Positions 1 to 8,258 of a DNA stretch of 64,000 nucleotides are shown piece after piece (the first letter of the stretch is position 1; the number at the start of each line of letters is the position of its first letter). The stretch is from Endomicrobium sp. (GTDB lineage: Bacteria > Elusimicrobiota > Endomicrobiia > Endomicrobiales > Endomicrobiaceae), in NCBI GenBank assembly GCA_031290575.1, contig JAITNH010000006.1, positions 1-64,000 of the forward strand. Reading direction: 5' to 3'. Below the pieces are notes generated by a model. It saw nothing but the letters and a program-made list of their open reading frames with translations, was not told the origin of the DNA and searched no databases. Position numbers and translations under genes: made by a program.

Positions 1-33
1 AAAAAATTTATCTTTTAAGAGTGGATTACTCAT
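1..33 (-). CDS. N-terminus of a gene running off the left edge
   Basis: An ATG on the minus strand at position 33 opens a frame that continues without a stop to the window edge and reads MSNPLLKDKFF. A good Shine-Dalgarno sequence (GGAGGA, 41-46 on the minus strand) lies 7 nt before it, which is the main reason to call a real start. An N-terminus of the form xNPxLxxxxF is reminiscent of bacterial Bax-inhibitor-1/YccA-type membrane proteins, but eleven residues are too few for a confident assignment. Confidence 0.5.
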   Translation of the reverse strand, partial: MSNPLLKDKFF

Positions 34-645
34 ATTTTGTTCCTCCAGTAATTAAATTGAATGCTGAATTTATAACTTTCTTCTGATTTATAAAAACAGT
101 AAATTTTGCGATTTTGCGACTTATTTATATTTGCCCATCTCATTTATGTTAGAACCAAAGTACTGCCAACGTAAGGCTCAAATAATACAGCAAGAAAATA
201 CATAGAATGGTTTTTTCGACCTCCATCCTTTTTGCACAAATAACAACATCATAGATTATGTAAACATCTTCTTGTCTAAATTTATCGATAAATTTAACTT
301 TTTATTCCTATTTCTTCAAAAATCCCCTAGTATAAAACAGCTTTGTTACTTTTCGGATGCTCCATAAGTAACCCCCAACCTTCTGTTCCTATTTGGATTG
401 ATGAATACAAATACAGAGGTACCGTTTTATAACTCATAAACTACAGCAATATATTGCATATACTATACGAAATACTAAAAATATGCAAATGATTCGAAAT
501 AAAGCACCAAAGATTTTTTAAAGAGTGATGACACTAAAAGACTATTTCACTTTATCCTCTATAATGTTTTCAAAGATGGACTCAGTGCACCATTTTACTT
601 ATGTTGCTGTTATCTATTTCCCCTATCGAAGATTTTATACCTCAA
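34..645. other. Gene-free spacer with probable decayed sequence
   Basis: No intact gene is visible. Read on the minus strand, roughly 300-430 gives short stretches of protein-like sequence broken by stops in every frame, as expected of an old pseudogene, but no family could be named. A 60-codon plus-strand frame at 525-707 has no ribosome binding site and overlaps the end of cinA, so it is not called. The stretch also holds the palindrome at 277-296. Confidence 0.5.
277..296. repeat. 20-bp perfect palindrome in spacer
   Basis: TAAATTTATCGATAAATTTA is its own reverse complement. It lies in the gene-free stretch between the left-edge gene and cinA. The low complexity makes it weaker evidence than the mixed-composition palindromes elsewhere in the window. 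Confidence 0.7.
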
Positions 646-1923
646 TTATACTTTCATTTCAACTGAATTATATTCTTTTTTTAATAAATCAAAAACTGTA
701 TTTATAATTTGTATTCTTATCTCTTTTCTTGTTCCTCTAAATTTAAACCTAAAATTCTTAGAAGTATTTTTATCAGCAAATCCCACATATACAAGACCTA
801 CGGATTTATCTTTTGTACTTCCACCAGGACCTGTAATTCCAGTTATTGAAAAGGCAAAATCACTACCAGAAAGTTTCAAGATGCCTTTTGCCATCTCTTC
901 CGCAATTTCCTTACTTACAGCCCCAAAATTTATTAGAGTTGATTTATTTACATTGAGTAATTTAATTTTAGATTCATCTGAGTAGGTAACAACAGAGGTC
1001 TTGAAGTAAAGAGAACTTCCTGGAACTTCTGTGATTGTTGCAGCTATCATCCCTCCAGTGCAAGATTCTGCGAGTGCAATAGTTTTTTCGCTCTTTGTTA
1101 AAAGTCGCCCAATAACACTTGCAAATGTATCTCTATTTGTTCCAAAAATATGTTCCTTTAAAGTATTATTGAATTTGAGTTTTAGGGTATTCATTATTTC
1201 ATTGACAACAAGTTCATTTGTTCCAGAAACCGAAAATTTTATATCTATAACTGATTCATTTGCAAGAATAGAAAAATCAATTGAAAGTTTTGGATTGTTA
1301 AATATAGCTTCGTTTCTGATGGGTCTTACTATTTCATCAACACTTGATTCAGAAATTCCAAACACATGTAAAACTGTAGTTTTTCTTACATTTTTAATGG
1401 AATTTTTCAAGAAAGGCTCAACGTTTTTTTTAAACATTGATTCCATTTCAACTGGAGGTCCTGGTAGTAGGAATAGAGTTTTTTTGTTATTTTCAAATTC
1501 AAATTGTAGCATTTGACCCGGTGCTGTACCAGAGCAATTTTCCAAAATTTTTGCCTCTCTAATAATATTTGCTTGTTTTTCACTAATTTTAGGAATATAT
1601 GTAATTTTTCGTTTTGAAAAATATTCCTTTATTGCATTTATGACTTTTTCATCAGAATAAATTTCAAGATTTAAACAATTCGCTATAACTTCAACTGTTA
1701 TGTCATCAAATGTAGGACCAAGTCCACCTGTAACAATAATGACGTCACTTCTTTTAAAAGCGCTTTTAAAATTGTCTAATAGGTCATTTTTTTTGTCGCC
1801 AACACTGATAATTGATGATAGTTCAAGTCCTATTTCAGAAATCTTGGCACCTATATAGACGGCATTAGTATTAACTTTTCCAGAAAGAAGTTCACTTCCT
1901 GTACAGATAAGCTCAATTTTCAT
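646..1923 (-). CDS. cinA: CinA family protein (NMN deamidase / MoCF-like domain)
   Basis: This 425-residue protein has the two-domain CinA layout. The N-terminal molybdopterin-binding-like (MoCF) domain shows TGSELLSGKVNTN near residue 8, VTGGLGPTFDD near 65 and LLPGPPVEM near 155. The C-terminal PncC domain starts near residue 280 with LAESCTGG and carries SITGITGPGG. In the family the C-terminal domain deamidates nicotinamide mononucleotide to NaMN in pyridine nucleotide recycling, and the N-terminal domain has been linked to ADP-ribose pyrophosphatase activity. Full length suggests a functional gene. The start is the only ATG near the family N-terminus, with weak pairing (AGGTCTC) upstream. 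It stands alone on the minus strand between two gene-free spacers and contains a 20-bp palindrome. Confidence 0.93.
   Translation of the reverse strand: MKIELICTGSELLSGKVNTNAVYIGAKISEIGLELSSIISVGDKKNDLLDNFKSAFKRSDVIIVTGGLGPTFDDITVEVIANCLNLEIYSDEKVINAIKEYFSKRKITYIPKISEKQANIIREAKILENCSGTAPGQMLQFEFENNKKTLFLLPGPPVEMESMFKKNVEPFLKNSIKNVRKTTVLHVFGISESSVDEIVRPIRNEAIFNNPKLSIDFSILANESVIDIKFSVSGTNELVVNEIMNTLKLKFNNTLKEHIFGTNRDTFASVIGRLLTKSEKTIALAESCTGGMIAATITEVPGSSLYFKTSVVTYSDESKIKLLNVNKSTLINFGAVSKEIAEEMAKGILKLSGSDFAFSITGITGPGGSTKDKSVGLVYVGFADKNTSKNFRFKFRGTRKEIRIQIINTVFDLLKKEYNSVEMKV
1752..1771. repeat. 20-bp perfect palindrome inside cinA
   Basis: TTTTAAAAGCGCTTTTAAAA is a perfect palindrome within the MoCF domain region of cinA, encoding part of NFKSAFKRSD. 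The residues fit the surrounding protein, so it is not an insertion. It belongs to the set of in-gene inverted repeats listed in the findings. Confidence 0.75.
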
Positions 1924-2876
1924 TTTTAGAGACCTGTTGTATTCATAATTTTTCTCTAAGACATTACCACTTTTTGCTTCTTAGCGGAATTTTATCCAAA
2001 AAAAATCATTTCGATTTTTCAAATCGGTCTTTTCATGTTAATAAAAATCCAATGTTTAGTCCTTAAAAACAATACTGCAAAATTGTATTCTATAAATTAC
2101 AAATAAACAAAATTCAATTTTGCATAAATTCCATTCATAAAATTGTACTCACATTTTAACTTTATTAAGTTATGTGTTCAATAGAAGATCATATGTTTTA
2201 TATACGTTTTTTCGCTTATTTTTGCTTAAAATATACTTTATTCCACGTAAATTCGCTTTTTTTAGTAGTGTACTCAGTTTTAATTGTGTTGTGTATCAAC
2301 ATCCTGTTGTAACAAAGATTTATTTAAAGGGATTTTGTATGTGTTGTTGTAAAACTTGTAATTTGCTTTTTATACATGGAATTATAACACCCATGCGTCA
2401 TTTGTGAAACATGAACTATAATTAATACAGTGTAATCAAAACAATAGTTCATTGAGGTAATAATATGAAAACAAGCAAAATTTACAAACTACATTAGTAG
2501 AATTTTTAATGATATATAAATTATTAGAAGAACTTGTTAATAAATTGCGAATATATGATGTGTTTTGTTATGAATGTAAGTGAGTGAATTGTATACCATT
2601 AAAAAATCACTAGAATTACTGTAAAACTTAAAACTGTGAGCGGCAAGGCCATATGTATCATTTGTTATTTTCTAATTTTCATGATCTCATTGGTCTGTGT
2701 TTTTTTGTTTGTAGTGCCTTAGTGTAAAAAAATTTATACAACTAAAGCCACAGATCTATTTTGAATTGCTCTAAGACATACCAAACAAAAAATATATAAC
2801 TTAATCCACAAAAATTTAGTAAAAACCATGAAAATAATGACATATAGATATATAAAGAACAATTAAACTAAAAAGG
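1924..2876. other. Gene-free spacer of about 950 bp
   Basis: No gene could be supported. A 77-codon plus-strand frame at 2174-2407 has a Cys/Phe-rich, non-family-like sequence and no ribosome binding site. A stretch near 2485-2575 reads as about 25 ordinary residues on the plus strand (containing LLEELVNKLRIYDV) before a stop and might be the remnant of a lost gene. Otherwise the sequence is AT-rich with scattered stops. Confidence 0.5.
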
Positions 2877-2951
2877 GGTGACTGACGGGGATTGAACCCG
2901 CGACCTCCGGTTTCACAAACCGACGCTCTATCCAATTGAGCTACAGTCACC
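2877..2951 (-). tRNA. tRNA-His (GTG)
   Basis: The minus strand folds as a cloverleaf with anticodon loop TTGTGAA, giving anticodon GTG. It has the histidine-specific extra G at position -1 opposite C73 (acceptor GTGACTG / CAGTCAC). The T-loop is TTCAATC and the D-arm GCTC...GAGC. CCA is not encoded. It lies 15 bp downstream of tRNA-Arg and probably shares its promoter. Confidence 0.96.
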
Positions 2952-2966
2952 AGTGTAACAGAAGAA

Positions 2967-3040
2967 TGTCTCCGGCGTGAGTTGAACACACAACCTACTG
3001 CTTAGAAGGCAGTTGCTCTATCCAATTGAGCTGCGGAGAC
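2967..3040 (-). tRNA. tRNA-Arg (TCT)
   Basis: The minus-strand cloverleaf has acceptor GTCTCCG / CGGAGAC, D-arm GCTC...GAGC, anticodon stem ACTGC / GCAGT with loop CTTCTAA (anticodon TCT, reading AGA/AGG), T-loop TTCAACT and discriminator A. It is the first gene of a two-tRNA unit followed by tRNA-His, with a strong promoter just upstream. Confidence 0.96.
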
Positions 3041-3083
3041 ATTTCTCAAACAAAGAGATAGAACACGAAGTGAAGAAACAATA

Positions 3084-3113
3084 ATTATAACAAAAAAAAC
3101 CTTACTCCGTCAA
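3084..3113 (-). promoter_or_regulatory. Sigma-70 promoter for tRNA-Arg/tRNA-His
   Basis: On the minus strand TTGACG (3108-3113) is followed after 18 nt by TATAAT (3084-3089), a near-consensus housekeeping promoter. The predicted start is about 37 nt before the tRNA-Arg 5' end. Confidence 0.8.
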
Positions 3114-3322
3114 TTTTTATATATTTACAATTATGTATCATTATATTTATTTTAATTTAATATTTTTTATAATCTCATATCAATTTTTCATATTTATCAC
3201 ATATTTTGTTACAATTCCTTGATGTTCATATGTTTTTTTTGATTTATGCCTGAGTAACAATTATATTTTGCATGAATTATAATCGGATTATGTATTTGTG
3301 TTTGCATTATGCCTAACTTTAA

Positions 3323-3351
3323 TTGACAGAAATAGGCGTTTTTTATACAAT
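3323..3351 (+). promoter_or_regulatory. Sigma-70 promoter for the hldD-lpt run
   Basis: TTGACA (3323-3328), a 17-nt spacer and TACAAT (3346-3351) match the housekeeping promoter consensus very closely. Transcription would begin near 3358, leaving a leader of about 58 nt before hldD. Confidence 0.8.
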
Positions 3352-3415
3352 TTATACTACGTTTGTGTATTAAACAATGAGGTAATGATGTTTATTTTAA
3401 AAATCAAGAGGCTTC

Positions 3416-4375
3416 ATGATAATACTAACTGGTGGTGCGGGTTTTATAGGAAGTTGTTTCTTGTGGAAATTAAATCATGAAGGAATAAAAGATGTTTTTG
3501 TTGTGGATCATTTTGATGATACTGCAAAATGGAAAAATTTGATTGGCAAAAGTTACTGTGATTATATCCAGAAAAAAGACTTTCTTGCTGCCGTATTAAG
3601 TAGACAAATCGCAAAACCTCAAGCTATTGTACATCTTGGAGCGTGTAGTTCAACAACTCTATCTGATGCAAACTATTATATAAAAAATAATTATGAATAT
3701 TCTAAAATTCTTGCTTTGTGGGCATTTGAATTAGGTGTCCCTTTTATTTACGCTTCATCTGCTGCAACATATGGAAGTTCTGAGTCAAATGATGATGACA
3801 TATTAAAAATAAGGAGCTTGTGCCCTTTAAATATGTACGGTTTTTCTAAGCATATGTTTGATTTATGGCTTTTAAATAATAATTATATTAATAAGATTAC
3901 TGGTATAAAATTGTTCAATGTTTTTGGTCCGAATGAATATCACAAAGGTGATATGTGTAGCGTTATTTGCAAAAGTTATGATAATGTTTCTAATGAAGGA
4001 TTTATAAAATTATTTAGGTCTTATAATAGTAAATACTCTGATGGAGGACAATGTAGAGATTTTGTTTATATCAAAGATGTTGTTGATGTGATGTATTTTT
4101 TGTTGAAAAATCCGTTAAAAACAGGGATATTTAATCTTGGGACAGGTAAGTCAAGAACATGGAATGATATGGCAAGGTCAATGTTTATGGCAATTGGTAA
4201 AAAAGAATATATAGAGTACATTGAAATGCCTGCTTTTTTAAAACTTAGCTATCAATATTTTACTCAGGCAAAAATGGATAATTTTAGGAATTTAGGATAT
4301 GATAAACCATTTATGGAACTTGAAGATTCTGTTAAGGATTATTGTTCTTATTTGAAAAATAAATCTTATTTGTGA
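3416..4375 (+). CDS. hldD: ADP-L-glycero-D-manno-heptose 6-epimerase
   Basis: The protein (319 aa) is a short-chain dehydrogenase-type sugar epimerase. The N-terminal Rossmann motif TGGAGFIGS lies at residues 5-13, and the catalytic Tyr-x3-Lys is in NMYGFSKH near 140-144. ADVIHLGACS-type and VFGPNEYHKGDM segments are typical of the heptose epimerase branch. The enzyme inverts C6 of ADP-D-glycero-D-manno-heptose, the last step in making the heptose donor for the LPS inner core, in the cytoplasm. It is followed by the heptose kinase gene rfaE1, which supports the assignment. It is the first gene of an outer-membrane gene run and has its own strong promoter. Length is close to the usual 310 aa. 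Confidence 0.93.
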   Translation: MIILTGGAGFIGSCFLWKLNHEGIKDVFVVDHFDDTAKWKNLIGKSYCDYIQKKDFLAAVLSRQIAKPQAIVHLGACSSTTLSDANYYIKNNYEYSKILALWAFELGVPFIYASSAATYGSSESNDDDILKIRSLCPLNMYGFSKHMFDLWLLNNNYINKITGIKLFNVFGPNEYHKGDMCSVICKSYDNVSNEGFIKLFRSYNSKYSDGGQCRDFVYIKDVVDVMYFLLKNPLKTGIFNLGTGKSRTWNDMARSMFMAIGKKEYIEYIEMPAFLKLSYQYFTQAKMDNFRNLGYDKPFMELEDSVKDYCSYLKNKSYL

Positions 4376-4433
4376 AGAATTACATGTAGAACAATATAGT
4401 GTTGTTGTGTTACAGCTTTTTCGGGGTGATGTA

Positions 4434-5441
4434 ATGAATCTTTTGAAGTTAATAAGTTCATTTCAAAAACAAGCTATTTTAGTTGTTGGCGATGTAATGA
4501 TTGATAAATTTATATGGGGTGAAATAAAAAGAATTTCTCCTGAGGCTCCTGTTCCGATTGTGGATGTTAAAGAGGAAACAAAAACCCTTGGTGGAGCAGC
4601 GAATGTTGTAAGTAATATAGTATCTTTAAGTGGCAAAGCATATATTGTAAGTGTAATTGGTGAAGATATTGTGGCAAACTCTTTAATTAGAATGCTTGAT
4701 GAAAAAGGTATCGACTCTAGCTATTTAGTTCGTGATTGTGGTAGGCCGACAATTATAAAAACAAGAATTATTGCAGCTAATCAGCAGATTGTAAGGATAG
4801 ATAAAGAAGTGAAAGGTTTTTTTGAAGAGCATATTGAAGAAAAGGTTATAGAAAATATAAAAAAGCTTATTTCTAAAGTAAATGCTGTTATAATTTCGGA
4901 TTACGGGAAAGGTGTTATAAGTACCGTGGTGATTAAAAAAATTGTATATCTTGCAAGAAAATATAAAATTCCAGTTGCTGTGGATCCTAAAACGGATTGC
5001 TTTAAAAAATACAAAAAAGTTACAATAATGACTCCTAATGAAAAGGAAGCAATTGAGGGAATGGGTGAAAAAAAAATAGTGACTGATGAAGATGTAGGAT
5101 TGCTAGGTAAAAAAATTCTTAAGATACTGAATTTAGATTCTGTTCTTATTACGCGTGGCGAAAAAGGTATGACTCTTATTCAGTCTAGTGGTAAAGTTAC
5201 TGCTATTCCTGCGAGAGCAAAAGAAGTTTACGATGTTACCGGTGCGGGAGATACTGTTATTTCTACTATGACTTTGGCGTTAGCTGCTAAAGCTAATCTG
5301 TTAAGTGCTGCAGAACTTGCAAACTTTGCTGCAAGTGTAGTTGTTGGAAAAATAGGGACAACTACTATAAGCTGTCATGAACTTGAAGAAGTAATAAAGG
5401 ATTTTATCAAAAATGAAAGTTGCTGTAATTATACCGTCTAG
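4434..5441 (+). CDS. rfaE1: D-glycero-beta-D-manno-heptose-7-phosphate kinase
   Basis: A PfkB/ribokinase-family kinase of 335 aa. The N-terminal half reads VVGDVMIDKFIWGE and KTLGGAANVV, and the C-terminal catalytic motif is DVTGAGDTV. This is the first domain of the bifunctional HldE/RfaE, which phosphorylates heptose 7-phosphate at C1. The adenylyltransferase domain that follows in HldE is absent, so the AMP transfer step must come from a separate gene outside this window. I chose the ATG at 4434, preceded by GGGGTGAT, over an upstream in-frame start at 4407. The gene overlaps kdsB by 29 bp, implying translational coupling. Confidence 0.92.
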   Translation: MNLLKLISSFQKQAILVVGDVMIDKFIWGEIKRISPEAPVPIVDVKEETKTLGGAANVVSNIVSLSGKAYIVSVIGEDIVANSLIRMLDEKGIDSSYLVRDCGRPTIIKTRIIAANQQIVRIDKEVKGFFEEHIEEKVIENIKKLISKVNAVIISDYGKGVISTVVIKKIVYLARKYKIPVAVDPKTDCFKKYKKVTIMTPNEKEAIEGMGEKKIVTDEDVGLLGKKILKILNLDSVLITRGEKGMTLIQSSGKVTAIPARAKEVYDVTGAGDTVISTMTLALAAKANLLSAAELANFAASVVVGKIGTTTISCHELEEVIKDFIKNESCCNYTV

Positions 5442-6150
5442 ATATGATTCGAGTCGTTTTCCTGGCAAACCTTTAGCATTAGTGAATGACAAGTTTCTTG
5501 TTCAACACACTATAGAACGTATTGAAGAATGTAAAAAGATAGATTTCATGGCAGTTGCTACGGATGATGAACGCATTTATAATGCTGTTAAAAGACTTGG
5601 ATTTAATGTTTTTATGACTCCGAAATTCTGCAGAAGTGGTACAGAGAGAGTTGCTTTTGTAGCATCAAATTTTTTAAAAAAATATGAAATTTTTATTAAT
5701 GTTCAAGGTGATGAACCGTTGATAGATTCCAATCTTGTGGATAGGCTTGCAGTTTTACTGAAAAAATTTAATGCCTTAGAATGTATAACTGCTGCTTTTC
5801 CGATTACGGATATATCTGTGATAAAGAATCCAAATATTGTAAAGGTTGTTTTTGATAAGTATGGGTATGCTTTATATTTTTCAAGATCTGTGATTCCGTA
5901 TAATAGAGATAATGTAAAAATAAAATATTATAAACATATGGGAATATATGGATATGGGAGAAAATTTTTGTTGAAATTTTCAAAAGGCAGAGTAACTATT
6001 TTAGAAAAGACTGAGAATCTTGAACAGTTAAGGATTTTAGAAAATGGTCAAAGGATGAAAGTTGTTGTTGCAAAATATGATTCTTTAGCTGTTGATGTTC
6101 CTGGGGATATTCTAAATATTGTACAATATTTAGAATATCCCCATAAATAA
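5413..6150 (+). CDS. kdsB: 3-deoxy-manno-octulosonate cytidylyltransferase (CMP-KDO synthetase)
   Basis: The 245-residue protein starts with the nucleotidyltransferase signature IIPSRYDSSRFPGKPL. It contains VQGDEPLI near residue 98 and HMGIYGYGRKFLLKF near 175, all typical of KdsB. It activates KDO with CTP for transfer to lipid A. Length matches the family (about 245-250 aa). The last 13 or so codons, the region equivalent to the family's VDxPxDLxxV ending, lie inside a perfect 40-bp palindrome. The residues there (VDVPGDILNIVQYLE) remain family-like. It overlaps rfaE1 at the start and is followed 8 bp later by kdsA. Confidence 0.95.
   Translation: MKVAVIIPSRYDSSRFPGKPLALVNDKFLVQHTIERIEECKKIDFMAVATDDERIYNAVKRLGFNVFMTPKFCRSGTERVAFVASNFLKKYEIFINVQGDEPLIDSNLVDRLAVLLKKFNALECITAAFPITDISVIKNPNIVKVVFDKYGYALYFSRSVIPYNRDNVKIKYYKHMGIYGYGRKFLLKFSKGRVTILEKTENLEQLRILENGQRMKVVVAKYDSLAVDVPGDILNIVQYLEYPHK
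6103..6142. repeat. 40-bp perfect palindrome spanning the 3' end of kdsB
   Basis: The sequence from 6103 (GGGGATATTCTAAATATT...) to 6142 (...AATATTTAGAATATCCCC) is its own reverse complement over all 40 bases, centred at 6122/6123. It could fold in RNA as an 18-bp stem with a 4-nt loop just before the kdsB stop codon, upstream of kdsA. It is not followed by a T-run, so it is not a classical terminator. Confidence 0.95.
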
Positions 6151-6158
6151 AAAATAAA

Positions 6159-6983
6159 ATGAAAAACAAACGTGTAAAAATTGGTAAGGATATTACTCTT
6201 GCAAATGACAGACCTTTTGTTGTTATAGCGGGTCCGTGTGTTATTGAAAATGAGAGAGATTCTTTAACATTAGCTGCAAATTTAAAGAAAATTACTTTTG
6301 AATTAAAAATTCCTTTGATTTTCAAAGCTTCCTATGATAAGGCTAATCGTTTGTCCGGATATTCTTATAGGGGGCCTGGTATTGAAGATGGTCTTAAAGT
6401 TCTTTCAAAAATCAAAAAAGAATTTAATTTACCAGTAATTACGGATGTGCATACTGAAACCCAAGCCCCTAAAGCAGCTCATGTTGTGGATTTTTTGCAA
6501 GTGCCTGCATTTTTATCTCGGCAAACAGATTTAATAAAGGCTTGTGCTTTTACCGGAAAACCTATTAATATAAAAAAGGGACAGTTTTTAGCTCCTGAAG
6601 ACATGTTCGGTGCTATTAAAAAATCTGAAAATTTTGGTAATAAAAATTTATCGCTTACCGAAAGAGGAACTTTTTTTGGATATCACAATTTGGTTGTGGA
6701 TTTCAGGAGTTTGGAGATTATGAAACAAACAGGATATCCTGTTATTTTTGATGCAACACACAGTGTTCAACTTCCAGGAGGAGGGGCACAATGTAGTGGA
6801 GGTGACAGAGTGTTTGTATATCCTCTCTCGAAGGCAGCTGCAGCGGTTGGTATAGCTGCGTTATTTTTAGAAGTTCACGAAAATCCCGATAGAGCCCTTT
6901 CTGATGCTGCAAATAGTGTTGATTTAAAAAGTTTTGAGCGAATAATTAGAGACATAAAAGCTATAGACAATATTGTTAAATGA
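6159..6983 (+). CDS. kdsA: 3-deoxy-8-phosphooctulonate synthase
   Basis: KdsA condenses PEP with arabinose 5-phosphate to give KDO 8-phosphate. The 274-residue sequence has VIAGPCVIEN near residue 23, FKASYDKANRLS near 55, the GIEDGL segment, VPAFLSRQTDL near 117 and the C-terminal FDATHSVQLPGG with HENPDRALSDAAN, as in the family. Length is standard. There is no obvious strong ribosome site; the start lies 8 bp after kdsB and so is probably coupled to it. Together with kdsB and kdsC it supplies CMP-KDO for the LPS inner core. Confidence 0.96.
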   Translation: MKNKRVKIGKDITLANDRPFVVIAGPCVIENERDSLTLAANLKKITFELKIPLIFKASYDKANRLSGYSYRGPGIEDGLKVLSKIKKEFNLPVITDVHTETQAPKAAHVVDFLQVPAFLSRQTDLIKACAFTGKPINIKKGQFLAPEDMFGAIKKSENFGNKNLSLTERGTFFGYHNLVVDFRSLEIMKQTGYPVIFDATHSVQLPGGGAQCSGGDRVFVYPLSKAAAAVGIAALFLEVHENPDRALSDAANSVDLKSFERIIRDIKAIDNIVK

Positions 6984-7066
6984 GTTCATATAAAAAAGGG
7001 AGCTTTTCATAGATTACTACGTAGTTTATCTCTGTAGTTTATTTGTAAAGCAATTGAAATAATAAT

Positions 7067-7603
7067 ATGCAAAATATAAATATAATAAAGAAAGCAAAAA
7101 ATATTAAGTTTTTTGCTTGTGATGTGGATGGTGTTTTAACTCGCGGCGAAATAATAATTTTCAATGATAATGAAGATGTAAAAATATGGAATGTTAAAGA
7201 TGGTATGGGATTTAATTTGCTTTCAGAAGTTTCCCCAAAAATTAAAACTGCATGGATAACTGGTGGGTGTTCTCTACAGGTTGAAAAGCGTGCAAATGAT
7301 ATGAAAATTAATTATCTTTTTCAAAATTGTATGAATAAAAAAGAAGCTTTGAATAAAATATTAGGAAAAGAAAGTTTAAGTGTATATGAAGTTGCATATA
7401 TAGGAGATGATATATTGGATATTCCTGTTTTAAAAATAGTAGGATTTTCGACATGTCCGTCGAATGCCTGTGATGATGTAAAAATGAGCGCAGATTATAT
7501 TTCATCTTTTAAAGGCGGAGAAGGTGTTGTACGAGAAGTTATAGAAATTATTATAAAGGCAAAGTGTGAGTGGCAAAAAATTTTGAATAGATATATAGAT
7601 TAA
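7067..7603 (+). CDS. kdsC: 3-deoxy-D-manno-octulosonate 8-phosphate phosphatase (HAD family)
   Basis: A 178-residue HAD hydrolase of the small, cap-less KdsC type. Motif I is FFACDVDGVLTRG near residue 16, motif II is the Thr in AWITGG near 64, and the motif III/IV region is VAYIGDDILDIPVL near 112. KdsC removes phosphate from KDO 8-phosphate to give KDO. Its place directly after kdsB and kdsA supports this function over other HAD phosphatases. The 83-bp gap before it contains the short palindrome ACTACGTAGT near 7015-7025, whose role is unclear. Confidence 0.92.
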   Translation: MQNINIIKKAKNIKFFACDVDGVLTRGEIIIFNDNEDVKIWNVKDGMGFNLLSEVSPKIKTAWITGGCSLQVEKRANDMKINYLFQNCMNKKEALNKILGKESLSVYEVAYIGDDILDIPVLKIVGFSTCPSNACDDVKMSADYISSFKGGEGVVREVIEIIIKAKCEWQKILNRYID

Positions 7604-7712
7604 ATTTTTATAGTATTCTTAGAATTTTATTATATGTTTATATTTTTTTAAAATTTGTCAAATTTTTATTGTAAGTATTTAAATAAAACACTATAAAATT
7701 TGAAGAACAAAA

Positions 7713-8258
7713 ATGAAAAGTACTTTTTATAAAAAGAAAGTTTTGTGTATGAGTTTTTTTAAAAAATCTGCTTTGTTGTTTATGGTTTTATGTCTTGGGT
7801 GTAAAGATGGAAATCTCGTTGTTAGTAAAACTCCGTCAATCTATGAACACTGTATAGATGGATTTGTTTTGACACAGACAAAAGATGGAAGATTGAAAAT
7901 GATATTGGAATCAGAATCTGCGATTATAAATGAGTATGAGAATATTGCTTATTTAAAATTTCCAATAGTAAAATTTTACGATAAAGGTGTTCATGTTTCG
8001 ACTTTTACTATGGAAAACGCGAATATAAGTATGAAGACGTATGATATCAATGGTAAAGGTAAATGTAGTATTGATACTGTTAATAATGAGCATTTGCAAA
8101 CTTCAGATTTAATATATAACGCATCAAAAAAAATGGTATATAGTGACAGTGATGTTAAAATTATAAAGCCGGGCGTAGTATTTTATGGCACAAGTTTTGA
8201 GTCTGATGCAAAGCTTGATAAAGTTGTTATTAAGAATCAAAGGATAGTGCTTGATTAA
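7713..8258 (+). CDS. lptC: LptC-like LPS export protein (probable lipoprotein or anchored)
   Basis: The protein (181 aa) begins with a basic stretch and a hydrophobic segment (SALLFMVLCLGC) that ends in a Cys, resembling but not perfectly matching a lipobox. The remainder is a single beta-rich domain with the LptC/OstA-like pattern (alternating short hydrophobic strands such as IAYLKFPIVKFYDKGVHVSTFTM). LptC bridges the LptB2FG ABC transporter and the periplasmic protein LptA. The order kdsC-lptC-lptA-lptB is the same as in many Gram-negatives and is the strongest support. An internal start at 7749 is possible; neither start has a clear Shine-Dalgarno sequence. Confidence 0.82.
   Translation: MKSTFYKKKVLCMSFFKKSALLFMVLCLGCKDGNLVVSKTPSIYEHCIDGFVLTQTKDGRLKMILESESAIINEYENIAYLKFPIVKFYDKGVHVSTFTMENANISMKTYDINGKGKCSIDTVNNEHLQTSDLIYNASKKMVYSDSDVKIIKPGVVFYGTSFESDAKLDKVVIKNQRIVLD

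Larger units (their letters stand above)
3041..3415. other. Divergent intergenic region (tRNA-Arg / hldD)
   Basis: This 375-bp stretch holds the minus-strand tRNA promoter and the plus-strand hldD promoter, both listed separately. No gene was seen between them. A 60-codon frame at 3298-3480 is a shadow of the hldD start. Confidence 0.7.

Noticed and set aside
1-645. Aminomethyltransferase-like remnant on the minus strand near 360-430
   Set aside because: A short peptide (IGTEGWGLLME) loosely recalls GcvT-type sequence, but it is too short and too broken to name a family.
1031-1516. 161-codon plus-strand frame opposite cinA
   Set aside because: It is the complement of a well-supported gene; its Ser/Ile/Phe-rich sequence has no family features and no ribosome site.
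2174-2407. 77-codon plus-strand frame in the spacer after cinA
   Set aside because: It has no Shine-Dalgarno sequence, an odd Cys/Phe-rich composition and no recognisable motif.
5996-6325. 109-codon minus-strand frame across the kdsB/kdsA junction, sharing peptide sequence with KdsB
   Set aside because: The shared peptide arises because the 40-bp palindrome reads the same on both strands; the frame is a shadow.
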